A stretch of 64,000 bases of DNA from an uncultured Ruminiclostridium sp. (GCA_947630175.1 CANRGJ010000009.1:1-64000), one strand, 5' to 3'. Shown: positions 8,171 to 17,202, counted from the stretch's first letter. Numbers and translations are program-made. Notes: generated from the sequence alone by a model not told the origin.

Positions 8171-9805
8171 ATGAAATTATCTAAAAAGATCCTGTCGGTC
8201 CTGCTGACAGTCGCTATGGCTGTAAGCATTACCGCCTGCGCTGAAGGTTCAGGCAGCGGCAACGGCGGCACTAACACCGACGACGGCGCAGGTACAAGCT
8301 CCACAGTTGGCAGCTTTACCGAAGCAACTGCTCCGCCTATTGACGAAAATGCGGAAACTGGCACTATAAAATACTTCACCTATGAAACAAACTTCGAAGA
8401 TGCAAGCGCCGAGCTGATCGCTCTGTTCGGCACACGCTACAACGGCGAGATAATTGTGGACGCTACCGCTACCTCAAACACTTATTTTGAAATGCTTGGT
8501 ACAAGGATAGCCACCGGCGATTCTCCCGATATGGTGCGCTACGAATGGATCAGCTTCCCTCACGGAATGAGCTATAATATGTTCACTCCGCTGGACGACT
8601 ACATAGATCTTGACAGCGAGCTCTGGTCAGGCATAAAGGATATGGCGGAGAACTTTGCCTACAACGGCAAGCACTTCTACGTTCCTTATCACATCGGCAC
8701 CAGCTTTGCCCTGAACTACAACAACCGCGTTCTTGAAGAAAACGGTTTGCCCGATCCTATGGATATGGTTCAGGACAATACCTGGACATGGTCCGCTTTT
8801 GAGGATATGCTCAAGCAGTGGAAGGACATCGACCCCGTTAATCACATCTGCTACAACGGCGTGGGCGGAATGAGCTTTGTTGCCACCACAGGTCAGAAGA
8901 TAATCGACATCAAGGACGGTCAGATAATCAACAACCTGAGAAACGCCGATATCCAGCGCTGCATGACCTGGCTCGAGGGTCTGCGCAAGAACGGTCTGCT
9001 GGGCGCTACTGCCGAGCAACAGGCTAACGGCGTTGCAAACGGCTACGTAGGTCCTGACGCCGCTTTCAAGGACGGCAATCTGCTGTTCCTGGGAATGGAG
9101 CCTTTCTGGTCCTTCGGCGCAGCCAAGGAAGCATTCTACAATGACAAGGCGACTGAAGATATGAAGTTTGTTCCTTTCCCCAGAGATGAACAGGCTGACA
9201 AGTATTATCAGGCGACCGACACCTTCGGCTATATGATACCCGCAGGCGCAAAGAACGTTAAGGGCGTTGTTGACTGGATAACCTTGCTGAGAACTGAGGA
9301 GATCGATCCCGATAATCTGGCAAAGGCAAAGGAAGACGCTATTGACGATTCTCCCGCTTATTACCCCACCTGCCCTAACGCAGACTGCGGAGATACCTCC
9401 GAAAATGCCGACAGCAAGGGCAGACACGTTTACACCGAAGAAGAGGAAGAACAAGGCTTGACCTCTTGTCCCGTATGCGGAACTCCCAGAAGAGAAAAGT
9501 TCAAGGCTGTATGGAGCGAAGAGCAGTATGACCTTTATATGGAAATGAGGGGCGAGGGCGACCGCTTCTCCCTGCTGTTCGATAACTGCTACGGCTTCAG
9601 CGCTGACGTTTCCGCTTTGTTCCAGGGCGGCGACACTCCTATAATCGACGGTCCCGTATTCCAAGATATCACCTACACGAATGCAGTAGAATCTCTTTAC
9701 TCTACCGTTGAAAGCTACCTCCAGCCCTACCGTGACAGAATGGAAGCCGACGCAAACGGCGAGGAAATAACAACAACTCCTCCTCAGACCACAGCGGCTG
9801 AATAA
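8171..9805 (+). CDS. ABC-type sugar-binding lipoprotein (SBP family 1), paralogue
   Basis: Second copy of the binding lipoprotein, 544 residues from the ATG at 8171 (GGAGG 6 nt upstream). Signal MKLSKKILSVLLTVAMAVSITAC has a lipobox Cys. It matches the gene at 5692 along its whole length, including the SSTVGSFTEATAPPIDE linker, the LNYNNRVLEENGLPDP core and the CPNADC...CPVCGTPRREK zinc-ribbon-like insert near residues 398-440. It may bind a related but different ligand, because residues around the presumed cleft differ. No ABC permease is encoded within the window, so it would have to use a transporter encoded elsewhere or act as a sensor partner. Confidence 0.85.
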   Translation: MKLSKKILSVLLTVAMAVSITACAEGSGSGNGGTNTDDGAGTSSTVGSFTEATAPPIDENAETGTIKYFTYETNFEDASAELIALFGTRYNGEIIVDATATSNTYFEMLGTRIATGDSPDMVRYEWISFPHGMSYNMFTPLDDYIDLDSELWSGIKDMAENFAYNGKHFYVPYHIGTSFALNYNNRVLEENGLPDPMDMVQDNTWTWSAFEDMLKQWKDIDPVNHICYNGVGGMSFVATTGQKIIDIKDGQIINNLRNADIQRCMTWLEGLRKNGLLGATAEQQANGVANGYVGPDAAFKDGNLLFLGMEPFWSFGAAKEAFYNDKATEDMKFVPFPRDEQADKYYQATDTFGYMIPAGAKNVKGVVDWITLLRTEEIDPDNLAKAKEDAIDDSPAYYPTCPNADCGDTSENADSKGRHVYTEEEEEQGLTSCPVCGTPRREKFKAVWSEEQYDLYMEMRGEGDRFSLLFDNCYGFSADVSALFQGGDTPIIDGPVFQDITYTNAVESLYSTVESYLQPYRDRMEADANGEEITTTPPQTTAAE

Positions 9806-9819
9806 ATAATTCCTATACT

Positions 9820-9854
9820 TATCACCGACTCTGTAAAAAGGGTCGGTGATTTTT
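9820..9854 (+). terminator. Terminator of second binding-protein gene
   Basis: CACCGAC...GTCGGTG stem followed by ATTTTTATT, placed 15 bp after the stop codon. Confidence 0.85.
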
Positions 9855-9855
9855 A

Positions 9856-9884
9856 TTGACATAACTTGATTTTGGCAGTAAAAT
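9856..9884 (+). promoter_or_regulatory. Promoter of the TtcA-like gene
   Basis: TTGACA (9856-9861), 17 bp, TAAAAT (9879-9884), starting immediately after the terminator of the preceding gene. Confidence 0.75.
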
Positions 9885-9914
9885 AAAGAGAGAAATTTTC
9901 ACGGAGGAATGTGT

Positions 9915-10775
9915 ATGAGCAAACAGCTTTCCCGCTGTCAGGCGATAGAGCAGAGCATTACGAAAAAATACCGCAAGGAGCTTTGGAATCCCTTTGTGGA
10001 GGCGGTAAAGCGTTATGAGCTGATACAGGCGGGGGACAGGATAGCGGTCTGCATTTCAGGCGGCAAGGACTCAATGCTTATGGCAAAGCTGATGCAAATG
10101 CTTCAAAGGATAACGGAAGTGCCGTTCGATCTTACTTTTCTTGTAATGGACCCGGGATACAATGAGGAAAATAGGAAAAAGATAGAGAGCAACGCAAAAA
10201 TTTTGGAGATACCAGTCACGTTTTTTGAAACGAATATTTTTAACGTGGCGTACAAGACGGAAAAATCCCCCTGCTTTCTCTGCGCAAAAATGAGGAGGGG
10301 ACATCTTTACAATAAAGCGAAAGAGCTTGGCTGCAACAAAATTGCGCTGGGACATCATTTTAACGATGTTATCGAAACTACCGTTATGGGAATGTTTTAC
10401 AGCTCGCAATTACAGGCAATGATACCTAAGCTGCGCAGTAAAAATTTTGAGGGAATGGAGCTTATCCGCCCGCTTTACTGCGTTCACGAAGATGACATTA
10501 TCGCATGGGCTAAACATAACGGTCTGGAATTTATCCGCTGCGCCTGCCGCTTTACAGAAAATAGCGCAAACAGCCATGACGGAATAGGGGATTCCAAGCG
10601 GCAGGAGATAAAAATGCTGATAAAGGAGCTGAAAAAGCGCAATTCATATATCGAAAAGAGCATTTTCAACAGTCTGCATACGCTGGCGCTGAACACGTTC
10701 CCAGGGTATAAGGACAAGGACGGTGTTCATTCCTTTCTGGAACAGTATAACAGCGTGAAAAACGAAAAAAAATAA
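9915..10775 (+). CDS. TtcA-like tRNA thiolation / PP-loop ATPase
   Basis: Adenine-nucleotide alpha-hydrolase (PP-loop) protein of the TtcA/TilS group; TtcA makes 2-thiocytidine in tRNA using an iron-sulfur cluster. The PP-loop SGGKDS lies near residue 48, the cluster-type CFLCAKMRRG near residue 118, and a further Cys pair (IRCACRF) near 210, as expected of TtcA-like enzymes. Two in-frame ATGs exist: 9909, only 1 nt from GGAGG, and 9915, 7 nt away; the second is chosen, giving 286 residues. It is monocistronic with its own promoter. The tRNA target cannot be assigned from sequence alone. Confidence 0.85.
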   Translation: MSKQLSRCQAIEQSITKKYRKELWNPFVEAVKRYELIQAGDRIAVCISGGKDSMLMAKLMQMLQRITEVPFDLTFLVMDPGYNEENRKKIESNAKILEIPVTFFETNIFNVAYKTEKSPCFLCAKMRRGHLYNKAKELGCNKIALGHHFNDVIETTVMGMFYSSQLQAMIPKLRSKNFEGMELIRPLYCVHEDDIIAWAKHNGLEFIRCACRFTENSANSHDGIGDSKRQEIKMLIKELKKRNSYIEKSIFNSLHTLALNTFPGYKDKDGVHSFLEQYNSVKNEKK

Positions 10776-10807
10776 ATTCTGTTATACTGTATTTCATCAC
10801 AGTTATA

Positions 10808-10836
10808 TTGACTTAAAGGATTTTGTCGGTTATAAT
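10808..10836 (+). promoter_or_regulatory. Promoter of the LRR surface-protein gene
   Basis: TTGACT (10808-10813), 17 bp, TATAAT (10831-10836). Confidence 0.75.
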
Positions 10837-10870
10837 TAAAGTAAATGAAATACATAAGGGAGGAATATCA

Positions 10871-12478
10871 ATGAAAAAAATAAAGCTCACCATTCTTTTG
10901 TCAGCGCTGGCTCTTGCGGCGACGGCGGCTGTGATGAGTTTTTCCGCTGTTTCCGCACAAAGCGTTTCTGACGGGACAGCGGAGTACCTTGTCAGCGGTG
11001 AACTGAAATATCTGCTCCTGGAGGACGGCACTTACAGCGTGGCGGGCTTTGCGGACGGAGTGGATACCGCTGCGGCGACGCAGGTGACCGTTCCCGAAGA
11101 GGTGAACGGCAAAAAGGTGACCGCTGTGGGAACAGGGGCTTTTTACGAATGTTCCATGCTTCAGTCGGCAAAACTGCCCGATACGGTAACAACGATAGAT
11201 GACGGTGCTTTTGCTTATTGCGTTCTTTTGTCGGATATAAATATACCTGAACAGCTTGAAGTCATAGGCGAATCGGCGTTTTACCACTGTGAGAGCATAA
11301 AAAGCATTACTCTGCCCGACACGGTGACAGAAATGCGGGAATCCGCATTTGAAAACTGCCAAAGCCTTGAAAGCATAAATATCCCTGAAGGTATTACTGA
11401 AATTTCCGACAAGCTTTTAAACGACTGCTATATGCTGAAGAGCGTACAACTGCCCAACAGCGTTGTTTCTATTGGATACAGCGCCTTTTCCTATTGCTAT
11501 TCTCTTGAAAACGCAGTTATGCCTAAGGAGCTTGCGGTCATAGGCAAATCGGCGTTTTACCACTGTGAGAGCTTGGTAAGCATTGTCCTGCCCGACACGG
11601 TGACGGAAATACAAAAGTCCGCATTTGAGGACTGCTCAAGACTTGCAAACATAAATATCCCCAAGGGCTTAAAGGTTATACCCAAAGAGCTTTTTAACGA
11701 ATGTGTATCCCTTACCTGCATAACTATCCCCGAAAACGTGACCGAGATACAGTCCAGAGCCTTCAGCAAATGTTCGGGTCTTACAAGCATAACCATACCC
11801 GACAGCATAACGGTGATGGAGGGCGGCGTGTTCCAGCATTGCACCGCTTTGAAGGAAGTAAATATCGGGAGAGGAGTGACCTACCTGCCCTGCTATTTCG
11901 GCAGTACGGGAAATGTGGGTATGTTTTCGGAATGTACAAGTCTTGAGGAAATAACCCTGCCCGAAGGTATCGTAAGCGTAGGCGACATTACCTTCTCAAA
12001 GTGTACCGCCCTTAAAACTGTCAGGATACTGGGAATTTTGGAGGAGCTGAGTACCTCCGCTTTTGAGGAATGTGACGCTCTTACCGACGTATATTTCGCA
12101 GGGTCGGAGGAACAGTGCGGAGAGTTGGCAAAAGCGGCGCTGAACGAAACGGTGAATATCCACTACAATTATGTTCAGGAGAACGAGCCCGTGACTGACG
12201 ATATCGTGACCGACGAGCCTGTGACAGACGAACCTATTACTGACGATACCGTGACCGATGAGCCTGTTACTGACGATACCGTGACCGATGAGCCTGTTAC
12301 TGACGATACCGTGACCGATGAGCCGCAAACCGTTCCTTCCGACATGCAGGCATCGCAGACCGCCGAAAGCGAGACGGCAGGCAATCCCGGAACAGGCGTT
12401 GGCGGAGAGTTCTCCGTTATGCTGGCAGCAGTCATTACATCAGCGGCAGTGCTGGCGTTTGGCAAAAAACGCAAATGA
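10871..12478 (+). CDS. Secreted BspA-type leucine-rich-repeat protein with wall-anchor-like tail
   Basis: Secreted 535-residue protein. The ATG at 10871 follows GGAGG and starts a signal peptide (MKKIKLTILLSALALAATAAVMSFSAVSA). Residues about 70-420 are a run of LRR_5 (BspA/TpLRR) repeats with the pattern IGESAFYHCESLKSITLPDTVTEI, known from surface proteins that mediate binding. A Thr/Asp/Glu/Pro spacer made of VTDEPVTDD-type repeats (30-bp DNA repeats at about 12183-12321) follows. The tail NPGTG, hydrophobic segment and GKKRK end resemble a non-canonical sortase signal (NPxTG rather than LPxTG). The ligand is unknown. Confidence 0.85.
   Translation: MKKIKLTILLSALALAATAAVMSFSAVSAQSVSDGTAEYLVSGELKYLLLEDGTYSVAGFADGVDTAAATQVTVPEEVNGKKVTAVGTGAFYECSMLQSAKLPDTVTTIDDGAFAYCVLLSDINIPEQLEVIGESAFYHCESIKSITLPDTVTEMRESAFENCQSLESINIPEGITEISDKLLNDCYMLKSVQLPNSVVSIGYSAFSYCYSLENAVMPKELAVIGKSAFYHCESLVSIVLPDTVTEIQKSAFEDCSRLANINIPKGLKVIPKELFNECVSLTCITIPENVTEIQSRAFSKCSGLTSITIPDSITVMEGGVFQHCTALKEVNIGRGVTYLPCYFGSTGNVGMFSECTSLEEITLPEGIVSVGDITFSKCTALKTVRILGILEELSTSAFEECDALTDVYFAGSEEQCGELAKAALNETVNIHYNYVQENEPVTDDIVTDEPVTDEPITDDTVTDEPVTDDTVTDEPVTDDTVTDEPQTVPSDMQASQTAESETAGNPGTGVGGEFSVMLAAVITSAAVLAFGKKRK
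12183..12321 (+). repeat. 30-bp coding tandem repeats in the LRR protein
   Basis: GTGACCGATGAGCCTGTTACTGACGATACC-type units, nearly identical in three consecutive copies and degenerate before that, encode the (VTDEPVTDDT)n spacer. Such arrays change length by slippage. Confidence 0.8.
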
Positions 12479-12501
12479 TTTTTGAATTTTTTTAAGCGAT
12501 A

Positions 12502-12536
12502 CGTCCCCGCCCTATATGGCGGGGATATTGCTTTTT
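12502..12536 (+). terminator. Terminator of the LRR protein gene
   Basis: TCCCCGCC-CTATAT-GGCGGGGA stem followed by TATTGCTTTTTT. Confidence 0.9.
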
Positions 12537-12542
12537 TCGCAC

Positions 12543-12571
12543 TTGCATTTTCAGTTAAAATATAGTATAAT
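12543..12571 (+). promoter_or_regulatory. Promoter of the M50 protease-scpAB operon
   Basis: TTGCAT (12543-12548), 17 bp, TATAAT (12566-12571), about 70 bp ahead of the first gene. Confidence 0.7.
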
Positions 12572-12643
12572 AAAATGGGTATTTACAAAATTTCACAAAT
12601 GCGGTTTTATTTTAGAAAAACCGTTTATGCTCAGGAGATATAA

Positions 12644-13351
12644 ATGCTGAATCTACTTAATTCTTCCGCAAGCACCTCGGCTATCGTGGCGGAGATATTT
12701 TCACTGCTGATAATCGTGCTTATCTGTATGCCCTTGCACGAGTTTGCTCACGGCTGGGCGGCGAGCCTGCTGGGGGACGACACCGCCGAAAAATACGGTA
12801 GGCTGACCCTCAATCCTTTCGCCCATATTGATATAATGGGAATAATCGCCCTGGCGCTGTTCGGTATAGGCTGGGCAAGACCCGTTCCCATAAATCCCTC
12901 AAAATGCACTAAAGTCAAGCCCAAAGCGGCTATGGCGATAACCGCCTTTGCAGGACCGCTGGCAAATTTTCTGCTGGCATACCTGGCAATGATAATAGGA
13001 AAGGTGATTTTTTACAGCAACGCCGAGCTGATAAATTCTGGGAAGGAGTCTGTTCCCTATTATCTTATGATAGTCATTCTTGAAGTGGTGACGATAAATA
13101 TTTATCTGGGAGTTTTCAATCTGCTTATGCCCTTCCCGCCCTTTGACGGGTCGAGGATATTCCTTGTGTTTCTGCCCAATAAATGGTACTTCAAAATAAT
13201 GAAGTATGAGCGTATCATTATGTTGGTGATAATGGTGCTTATGTTTTTGGGAGTATTCACCATTCCCATGATGTATCTGTCCGAGTGGGTAAGGCTGGGT
13301 ATGAATTACGCCACGGGATTTGTGGACTATTTTATGGGAGCAGGAATTTAA
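12644..13351 (+). CDS. Site-2 protease family (M50) integral membrane metalloprotease
   Basis: Integral membrane zinc protease of the M50/rhomboid-independent RIP group. The 235-residue protein has HEFAH (HExxH) in the first helix (near residue 29), a conserved NPFAHIDIMG stretch, and a second metal-ligand motif in PPFDGSRI near residue 168, with four to six membrane segments. Firmicute genes of this short type commonly precede scpA, as here, where the stop and the scpA ATG are adjacent. The substrate is unknown; in this family it is often an anti-sigma factor or membrane-anchored regulator. Confidence 0.9.
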   Translation: MLNLLNSSASTSAIVAEIFSLLIIVLICMPLHEFAHGWAASLLGDDTAEKYGRLTLNPFAHIDIMGIIALALFGIGWARPVPINPSKCTKVKPKAAMAITAFAGPLANFLLAYLAMIIGKVIFYSNAELINSGKESVPYYLMIVILEVVTINIYLGVFNLLMPFPPFDGSRIFLVFLPNKWYFKIMKYERIIMLVIMVLMFLGVFTIPMMYLSEWVRLGMNYATGFVDYFMGAGI

Positions 13352-14071
13352 ATGCAGGAGCTTAACTTTAAATTGCAGGTGTTCGAGGGCCCTCTGGACC
13401 TTATGCTCAGCCTGATACAAAAGCACAAGCTGAACATAGCCGATATTGAAATTTCCGTTCTTGTAGAGCAGTTTTTGCTTTATCTGGAGCAGATGCAGCA
13501 GGCGGATATGGAGATAGCGGGGGAATTTATGGAGACGGCGGCGCACCTTATCCTGATAAAATCCACCGCCCTGCTCCCGAAGCACGAAGCGGAGCAGATG
13601 AAAAAGGAGCTGGAGGGCGCGCTTATAGAATACGCCTTGTGCAAGGCGGCGGCGGAACGGCTGAAAAAAGGCTATATCGGCGGGGACGTTTTTGTGAGAA
13701 TGCCTCAGGATATCCCCATAGACAGCACTTATCGGCTGGAACACGACCCCTGCGAGCTTTACGAGGCGCTGTCCGCAATGGCGGGGAAAGCGGAGATAAA
13801 ACGGCTGAAGGCTGTTCCCCTGTCGATAAAAAATATAACCGCAAAAAGCTATGTCAGTGTTTTTACAAAGATAGTTTACGTCCTGCGCCGAATACAAAAG
13901 GGCGGGGACGTGGTGATAGACAGCCTTTATGAGGGGCAGAACCGTTCGGAGCAGGTAGCGACGTTTCTGGCGCTGCTGGAGCTGTCAAAAAACGGACACG
14001 TTGAGTTTTCCGATGACGGAAAGCGGGTAAGACGCTCAACAGTCCATACGAATGAGGAAGGTAATTTTTAA
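13352..14071 (+). CDS. scpA: Segregation and condensation protein A (kleisin)
   Basis: Kleisin subunit that bridges the SMC ATPase heads in the bacterial condensin. The 239-residue sequence starts LQVFEGPLDLMLSLIQKHKLNIADIEIS, diagnostic of ScpA, and ends with a winged-helix region (TFLALLELSKNGHVEFSDDG). It begins directly after the stop of the M50 protease and overlaps scpB by 1 nt (TAATG), so the two condensin genes are translationally coupled. SMC itself is not in the window. Confidence 0.97.
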   Translation: MQELNFKLQVFEGPLDLMLSLIQKHKLNIADIEISVLVEQFLLYLEQMQQADMEIAGEFMETAAHLILIKSTALLPKHEAEQMKKELEGALIEYALCKAAAERLKKGYIGGDVFVRMPQDIPIDSTYRLEHDPCELYEALSAMAGKAEIKRLKAVPLSIKNITAKSYVSVFTKIVYVLRRIQKGGDVVIDSLYEGQNRSEQVATFLALLELSKNGHVEFSDDGKRVRRSTVHTNEEGNF

Positions 14072-14625
14072 TGGAGCTTGACGAAGGGATAGCCATAATC
14101 GAGGCGATAATGTTCGCCTGCGGCGAGCCGATAACGGTGGATAAGCTGTCAAAGGCAAGCGGCATAGACGCAGATACCACCGCCAAGCTGGTGAGTCAGC
14201 TTGAACGGCGGTACAACGTTCAGGGCAGCGGACTAAAGGTGATAAAGCTGGAAAACGCCTATCAGATAACAACGAGGACCGAATACGCCCCATATATCAA
14301 GGCGGCGCTGGAAAACAGCAGGCAGACCCCGCTGTCGCAGGCGGCTATGGAATGTCTTGCGGTGATCGCCTACAATCAGCCTGTAACAAAAGGCTTTGTG
14401 GAGCAGGTGAGAGGAATAGACAGCTCAAGTGTTGTCAACACTCTTGCTGAGAGAGGACTTATCGAGGAGGCGGGACGGCTGGAGCTTCCCGGCAGACCCA
14501 TAGCCTACCGCACCACCGACACGTTCCTGCGCTGTTTCGGGCTGAGATCGATAAAGGAGCTTCCTCCCCTGCCGACGGAGGAGGGGCAGCTCAGTCTTGA
14601 TGAACTGGAAAATAATGCACAGTAA
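14071..14625 (+). CDS. scpB: Segregation and condensation protein B
   Basis: Dimeric winged-helix partner of ScpA in the SMC-ScpAB complex. The 184 residues hold two winged-helix domains, with the family signature LSQAAMECLAVIAYNQPVTKGFVEQVRGIDSSSVVNTLAERGLIEEAGR around residues 88-135. The length is normal. The next ORF begins 28 bp later. Confidence 0.96.
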   Translation: MELDEGIAIIEAIMFACGEPITVDKLSKASGIDADTTAKLVSQLERRYNVQGSGLKVIKLENAYQITTRTEYAPYIKAALENSRQTPLSQAAMECLAVIAYNQPVTKGFVEQVRGIDSSSVVNTLAERGLIEEAGRLELPGRPIAYRTTDTFLRCFGLRSIKELPPLPTEEGQLSLDELENNAQ

Positions 14626-14653
14626 ACGGTACTTACAGAGGAATAAAGGATAA

Positions 14654-15412
14654 ATGACAGCACTTATTGTGATAGGAGCGATACTGCTCGTTCTTTTCAT
14701 TCTCCTTGCCTCTTCCATAACCGCTGAGCTTGAGTTTGACGGGACTTTCAGGTATAAGATAAAATATTTGTTCTTTACCTTTATTGTCAATCCCGAAAGT
14801 CCACGACGAAAGCGAAAGCGGGAAAAGAAGGAGCAGAAGAAAAAGAAAAAGGAGACTGCTAAGGCTGAAAAGCAGAAAAAAGCTCCTCCCCCGAAAAAAG
14901 CGGAAACAGCCGCTGTAAAGCCTCAGCAAGAGGAAATTAAATCGGAAAAAGCCGAGGAGATCCCCGCTGAGAAAAAATCAGTCAAGAAAGAGGAAAAGGC
15001 GGAAAAGCCCAAGATGAAATTCAGCCTTGACCTTATCCGCCGCATTATCGGCAGAGCCTCGCCACACGTCAAGCGGATTTTTAAGAAGATACGCTTTTAC
15101 AACGTGGTCATCTTTGTGACTGCGGGGGGAAAGGACGCCGCCAAGGTCGCTATGAGCTACGGCTATCACTGCTGGGCGGTTTACAGCATTACAAAGCTGC
15201 TTTCGGAAACTATAACCTTTAAGGCGAAGGACGTGGACGTAAGGGCGGACTTCGATCTGGAAAAGAATGAATATTACCTTTACGGCGTGGTGAAGATGAG
15301 GGTGTCAACTCTACTTCACAGCGCAATCTGGGGATTTTTCGCAGTGCTGTCCGAGATAAGAAAGGACAGCAAGCCTGCGCCAAAGGCTCAGCCGCAGAAG
15401 AAAGCGGCGTAA
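14654..15412 (+). CDS. DUF2953 domain protein
   Basis: Predicted membrane-associated protein of 252 residues. An N-terminal hydrophobic helix (ALIVIGAILLVLFILLASSI) is followed by a strikingly Lys/Glu-rich, probably disordered stretch (about 50-120) and then a folded C-terminal part (VVIFVTAGGKDAAKVAMSYGYHCWAVYSITKLL) typical of DUF2953. In spore formers these proteins commonly precede ytfJ, as here, but no biochemical role is known to me. It probably sits in the scpAB transcript. Start at ATG 14654 after a weak GAGGAATAAAGG site. Confidence 0.8.
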   Translation: MTALIVIGAILLVLFILLASSITAELEFDGTFRYKIKYLFFTFIVNPESPRRKRKREKKEQKKKKKETAKAEKQKKAPPPKKAETAAVKPQQEEIKSEKAEEIPAEKKSVKKEEKAEKPKMKFSLDLIRRIIGRASPHVKRIFKKIRFYNVVIFVTAGGKDAAKVAMSYGYHCWAVYSITKLLSETITFKAKDVDVRADFDLEKNEYYLYGVVKMRVSTLLHSAIWGFFAVLSEIRKDSKPAPKAQPQKKAA

Positions 15413-15417
15413 AAGCC

Positions 15418-15468
15418 AAAGTTTTTACGGGATCCTTAAGGACGCTTTTTTCAAAAAGCGCCCTTAAG
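15418..15468. repeat. Hairpin repeat with AAAGTTTTTAC tag, copy A
   Basis: A long hairpin CTTAAGGaCGCTTTTT / AAAAAGCGcCCTTAAG (15435-15468, one mismatch) preceded by AAAGTTTTTAC. On the other strand it matches the 40423-40478 element: the same central GCTTTTTG.AAAAAGC core and the same GTAAAAACTTT tag, but different outer stem arms. Another small hairpin (CGGGGC-AG-CGCCCCG) follows at about 15476-15490. It could also terminate transcription. Confidence 0.6.
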
Positions 15469-15544
15469 CAGGGCTCGGGGCAGCGCCCCGACATCAAGTA
15501 CAACCGACGGAAAATACCGTCTTAAACAGAAAGGAATAAAAATC

Positions 15545-15952
15545 ATGGCAGAACATCTTGAAGGACTTATGAGCACCTCTATGGAAAAAATTCGTGAGCT
15601 GGTGGACGTAAATACCATTATCGGCGAGCCTGTCACCTCTCCCGACGGAACGGTGGTCATTCCCGTTTCAAAGGTATCCTTCGGCTTTGTGTCGGGCGGG
15701 TCGGACATTCCCTCCACTGCTCCAAAGGAGGTCTTTGCAGGCGGCAGCGGCGCAGGTATCACCATAAAGCCCCAGGCTTTTATCGTCATCAAGACTGACG
15801 GCGACGTGAAGCTGCTGGAGCTGGGCGCAAAGGACAGCGCAGTGGACAGCCTTATCGAGGGCGTTCCCGGTCTTATCTCAAAGGTAAAGGATATGTTCGG
15901 CAAAAAAGGCGACGGAGAAGAAACGGAAGCCGAAAATACCGCCGAAGAATAA
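15545..15952 (+). CDS. ytfJ: Sporulation protein YtfJ (GerW family)
   Basis: Small 135-residue spore-associated protein of the YtfJ/GerW family; the Bacillus protein is needed for germination with some nutrients. The N-terminal half (EHLEGLMSTSMEKIRELVDVNTIIGEPVTSPDGTVVIPVSKVSFGFVSGGSD) is the family hallmark, followed by the Gly-rich GGSGAGITIKPQAFIVIK. The acidic tail is variable. AGAAAGG lies 8 nt before the ATG. It supports the endospore-former assignment. Confidence 0.93.
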   Translation: MAEHLEGLMSTSMEKIRELVDVNTIIGEPVTSPDGTVVIPVSKVSFGFVSGGSDIPSTAPKEVFAGGSGAGITIKPQAFIVIKTDGDVKLLELGAKDSAVDSLIEGVPGLISKVKDMFGKKGDGEETEAENTAEE

Positions 15953-16053
15953 TACGATTTGTAATAATTTGTCGAATTTCGCCTTGCAGTAAAGGAAATA
16001 TTTTGTCCGCCCACGCATAAACTGGTTGTACAAAGTATGCGGAGGTGGAGGAT

Positions 16054-17190
16054 TTGAAAAGATTTATTGCGGGTATTACGGCGTTTTGTCTTGCTTTGGG
16101 GGGAAATTCCCTGCCGATCTATGCCGAAAGCGGAGGATTTGAGGTGTCTGCTGTCGGCGCCGTTCTCATAAATGCCGACACAGGAACAGTTATTTACGAG
16201 AAGAACGCCCACGAGCAACGGGCAATGGCAAGCACCACCAAGATAATGACCGCCCTGCTTACGGCAGAGGCGGGAGAGCTGGACAAAAAATTCACGGCGG
16301 ACAGCTTTGCCATAAACGTTGAGGGCACCTCTATGGGTTTGAAAGAGGGGGATATCGTAACAAGGCGGGCGCTGTTGTACGGTATGCTATTGCCCTCCGG
16401 AAATGACGCCGCAAACGCCGCTGCTGTCAACATCAGCGGTTCGATGTCCGCATTTGCAGAATTGATGAACAAAAAGGCGGAGGAGCTGGGGCTTGAAGAT
16501 ACCCACTTCGTCAACCCGTCGGGGCTGGACGCAAGTGGGCATTTCACCACGGCTTACGATTTGGCGCAGCTTACAAGGTATGCGCTGGAAAACCCCGTCT
16601 TTGCGGAGATCTGCAGATGCGCGGACGCACAGGTGGAATTTGGCAATCCGCCTTATCTGCGGCAGCTTTCAAATTCCAACAAAATGCTGTGGCAATACGA
16701 GGGCTGTATAGGAGTAAAGACGGGCTTTACCGACAACGCAAGGCGCTGTCTTGTTTCCGCCGCCGAAAGGGACGGGGTAAGGCTTATCTGCGTCACGCTG
16801 AACGCTCCCGACGACTGGGAGGACCACAGGAAAATGCTGGACTACGGCTTTACGCAGGTTAAGGCGACTGAGATAGTTCTGCCTAAGCCTGTAACGCTTC
16901 CCGTTATCGGCGGGAATGAGCAGTGCGTCAGCCTGAAGCTGGCGGAAAACGTAAAGCTGGCTTTGTCCGAAAGCGAAAGCAAAACGGTTACCGTTGAAAC
17001 GTTTGCACCGCAGTTTCTCTATGCGGGATTTTCCGCAGGGGAAAGCGTGGGCTTTGCAAGGATATACCGTGACGGCGAGGCTGTCAGGGACGTGGAGCTG
17101 GTGACTGAAAAGGCGGTTATGGAAACGCCGCAGGAAGTAGGCTTCTGGGACAGACTGATAATGCTTTGCAGGAGATTTTTCGGAATCTGA
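16054..17190 (+). CDS. D-alanyl-D-alanine carboxypeptidase (DacF/PBP5-type, S11)
   Basis: Penicillin-binding protein that trims the terminal D-Ala from peptidoglycan stem peptides. Signal peptide, then the serine active-site motifs SxxK (STTK), SxN (SGN) and KTG, followed by the C-terminal beta domain and an amphipathic end (FWDRLIMLCRRFFGI) that would hold it to the membrane. The ORF opens at GTG 16045, but that codon directly abuts the GGAG site; TTG 16054 (MKRFIAG) is placed correctly 8 nt after GGAGG and gives a better signal peptide, so it is preferred, giving 378 residues. In spore formers this family includes sporulation-specific DacB/DacF; which one cannot be decided. Confidence 0.9.
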   Translation: MKRFIAGITAFCLALGGNSLPIYAESGGFEVSAVGAVLINADTGTVIYEKNAHEQRAMASTTKIMTALLTAEAGELDKKFTADSFAINVEGTSMGLKEGDIVTRRALLYGMLLPSGNDAANAAAVNISGSMSAFAELMNKKAEELGLEDTHFVNPSGLDASGHFTTAYDLAQLTRYALENPVFAEICRCADAQVEFGNPPYLRQLSNSNKMLWQYEGCIGVKTGFTDNARRCLVSAAERDGVRLICVTLNAPDDWEDHRKMLDYGFTQVKATEIVLPKPVTLPVIGGNEQCVSLKLAENVKLALSESESKTVTVETFAPQFLYAGFSAGESVGFARIYRDGEAVRDVELVTEKAVMETPQEVGFWDRLIMLCRRFFGI

Positions 17191-17202
17191 TAAGGAGAAT
17201 GA

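Noticed and set aside
8627-9862. Minus-strand ORF of 411 residues
   Set aside because: Mirror of the second binding-protein gene, low-complexity Leu/Val/Gly composition, no start signal.
12899-13897. Minus-strand ORF of 332 residues
   Set aside because: Antisense to the M50 protease and scpA, both well supported on the plus strand.
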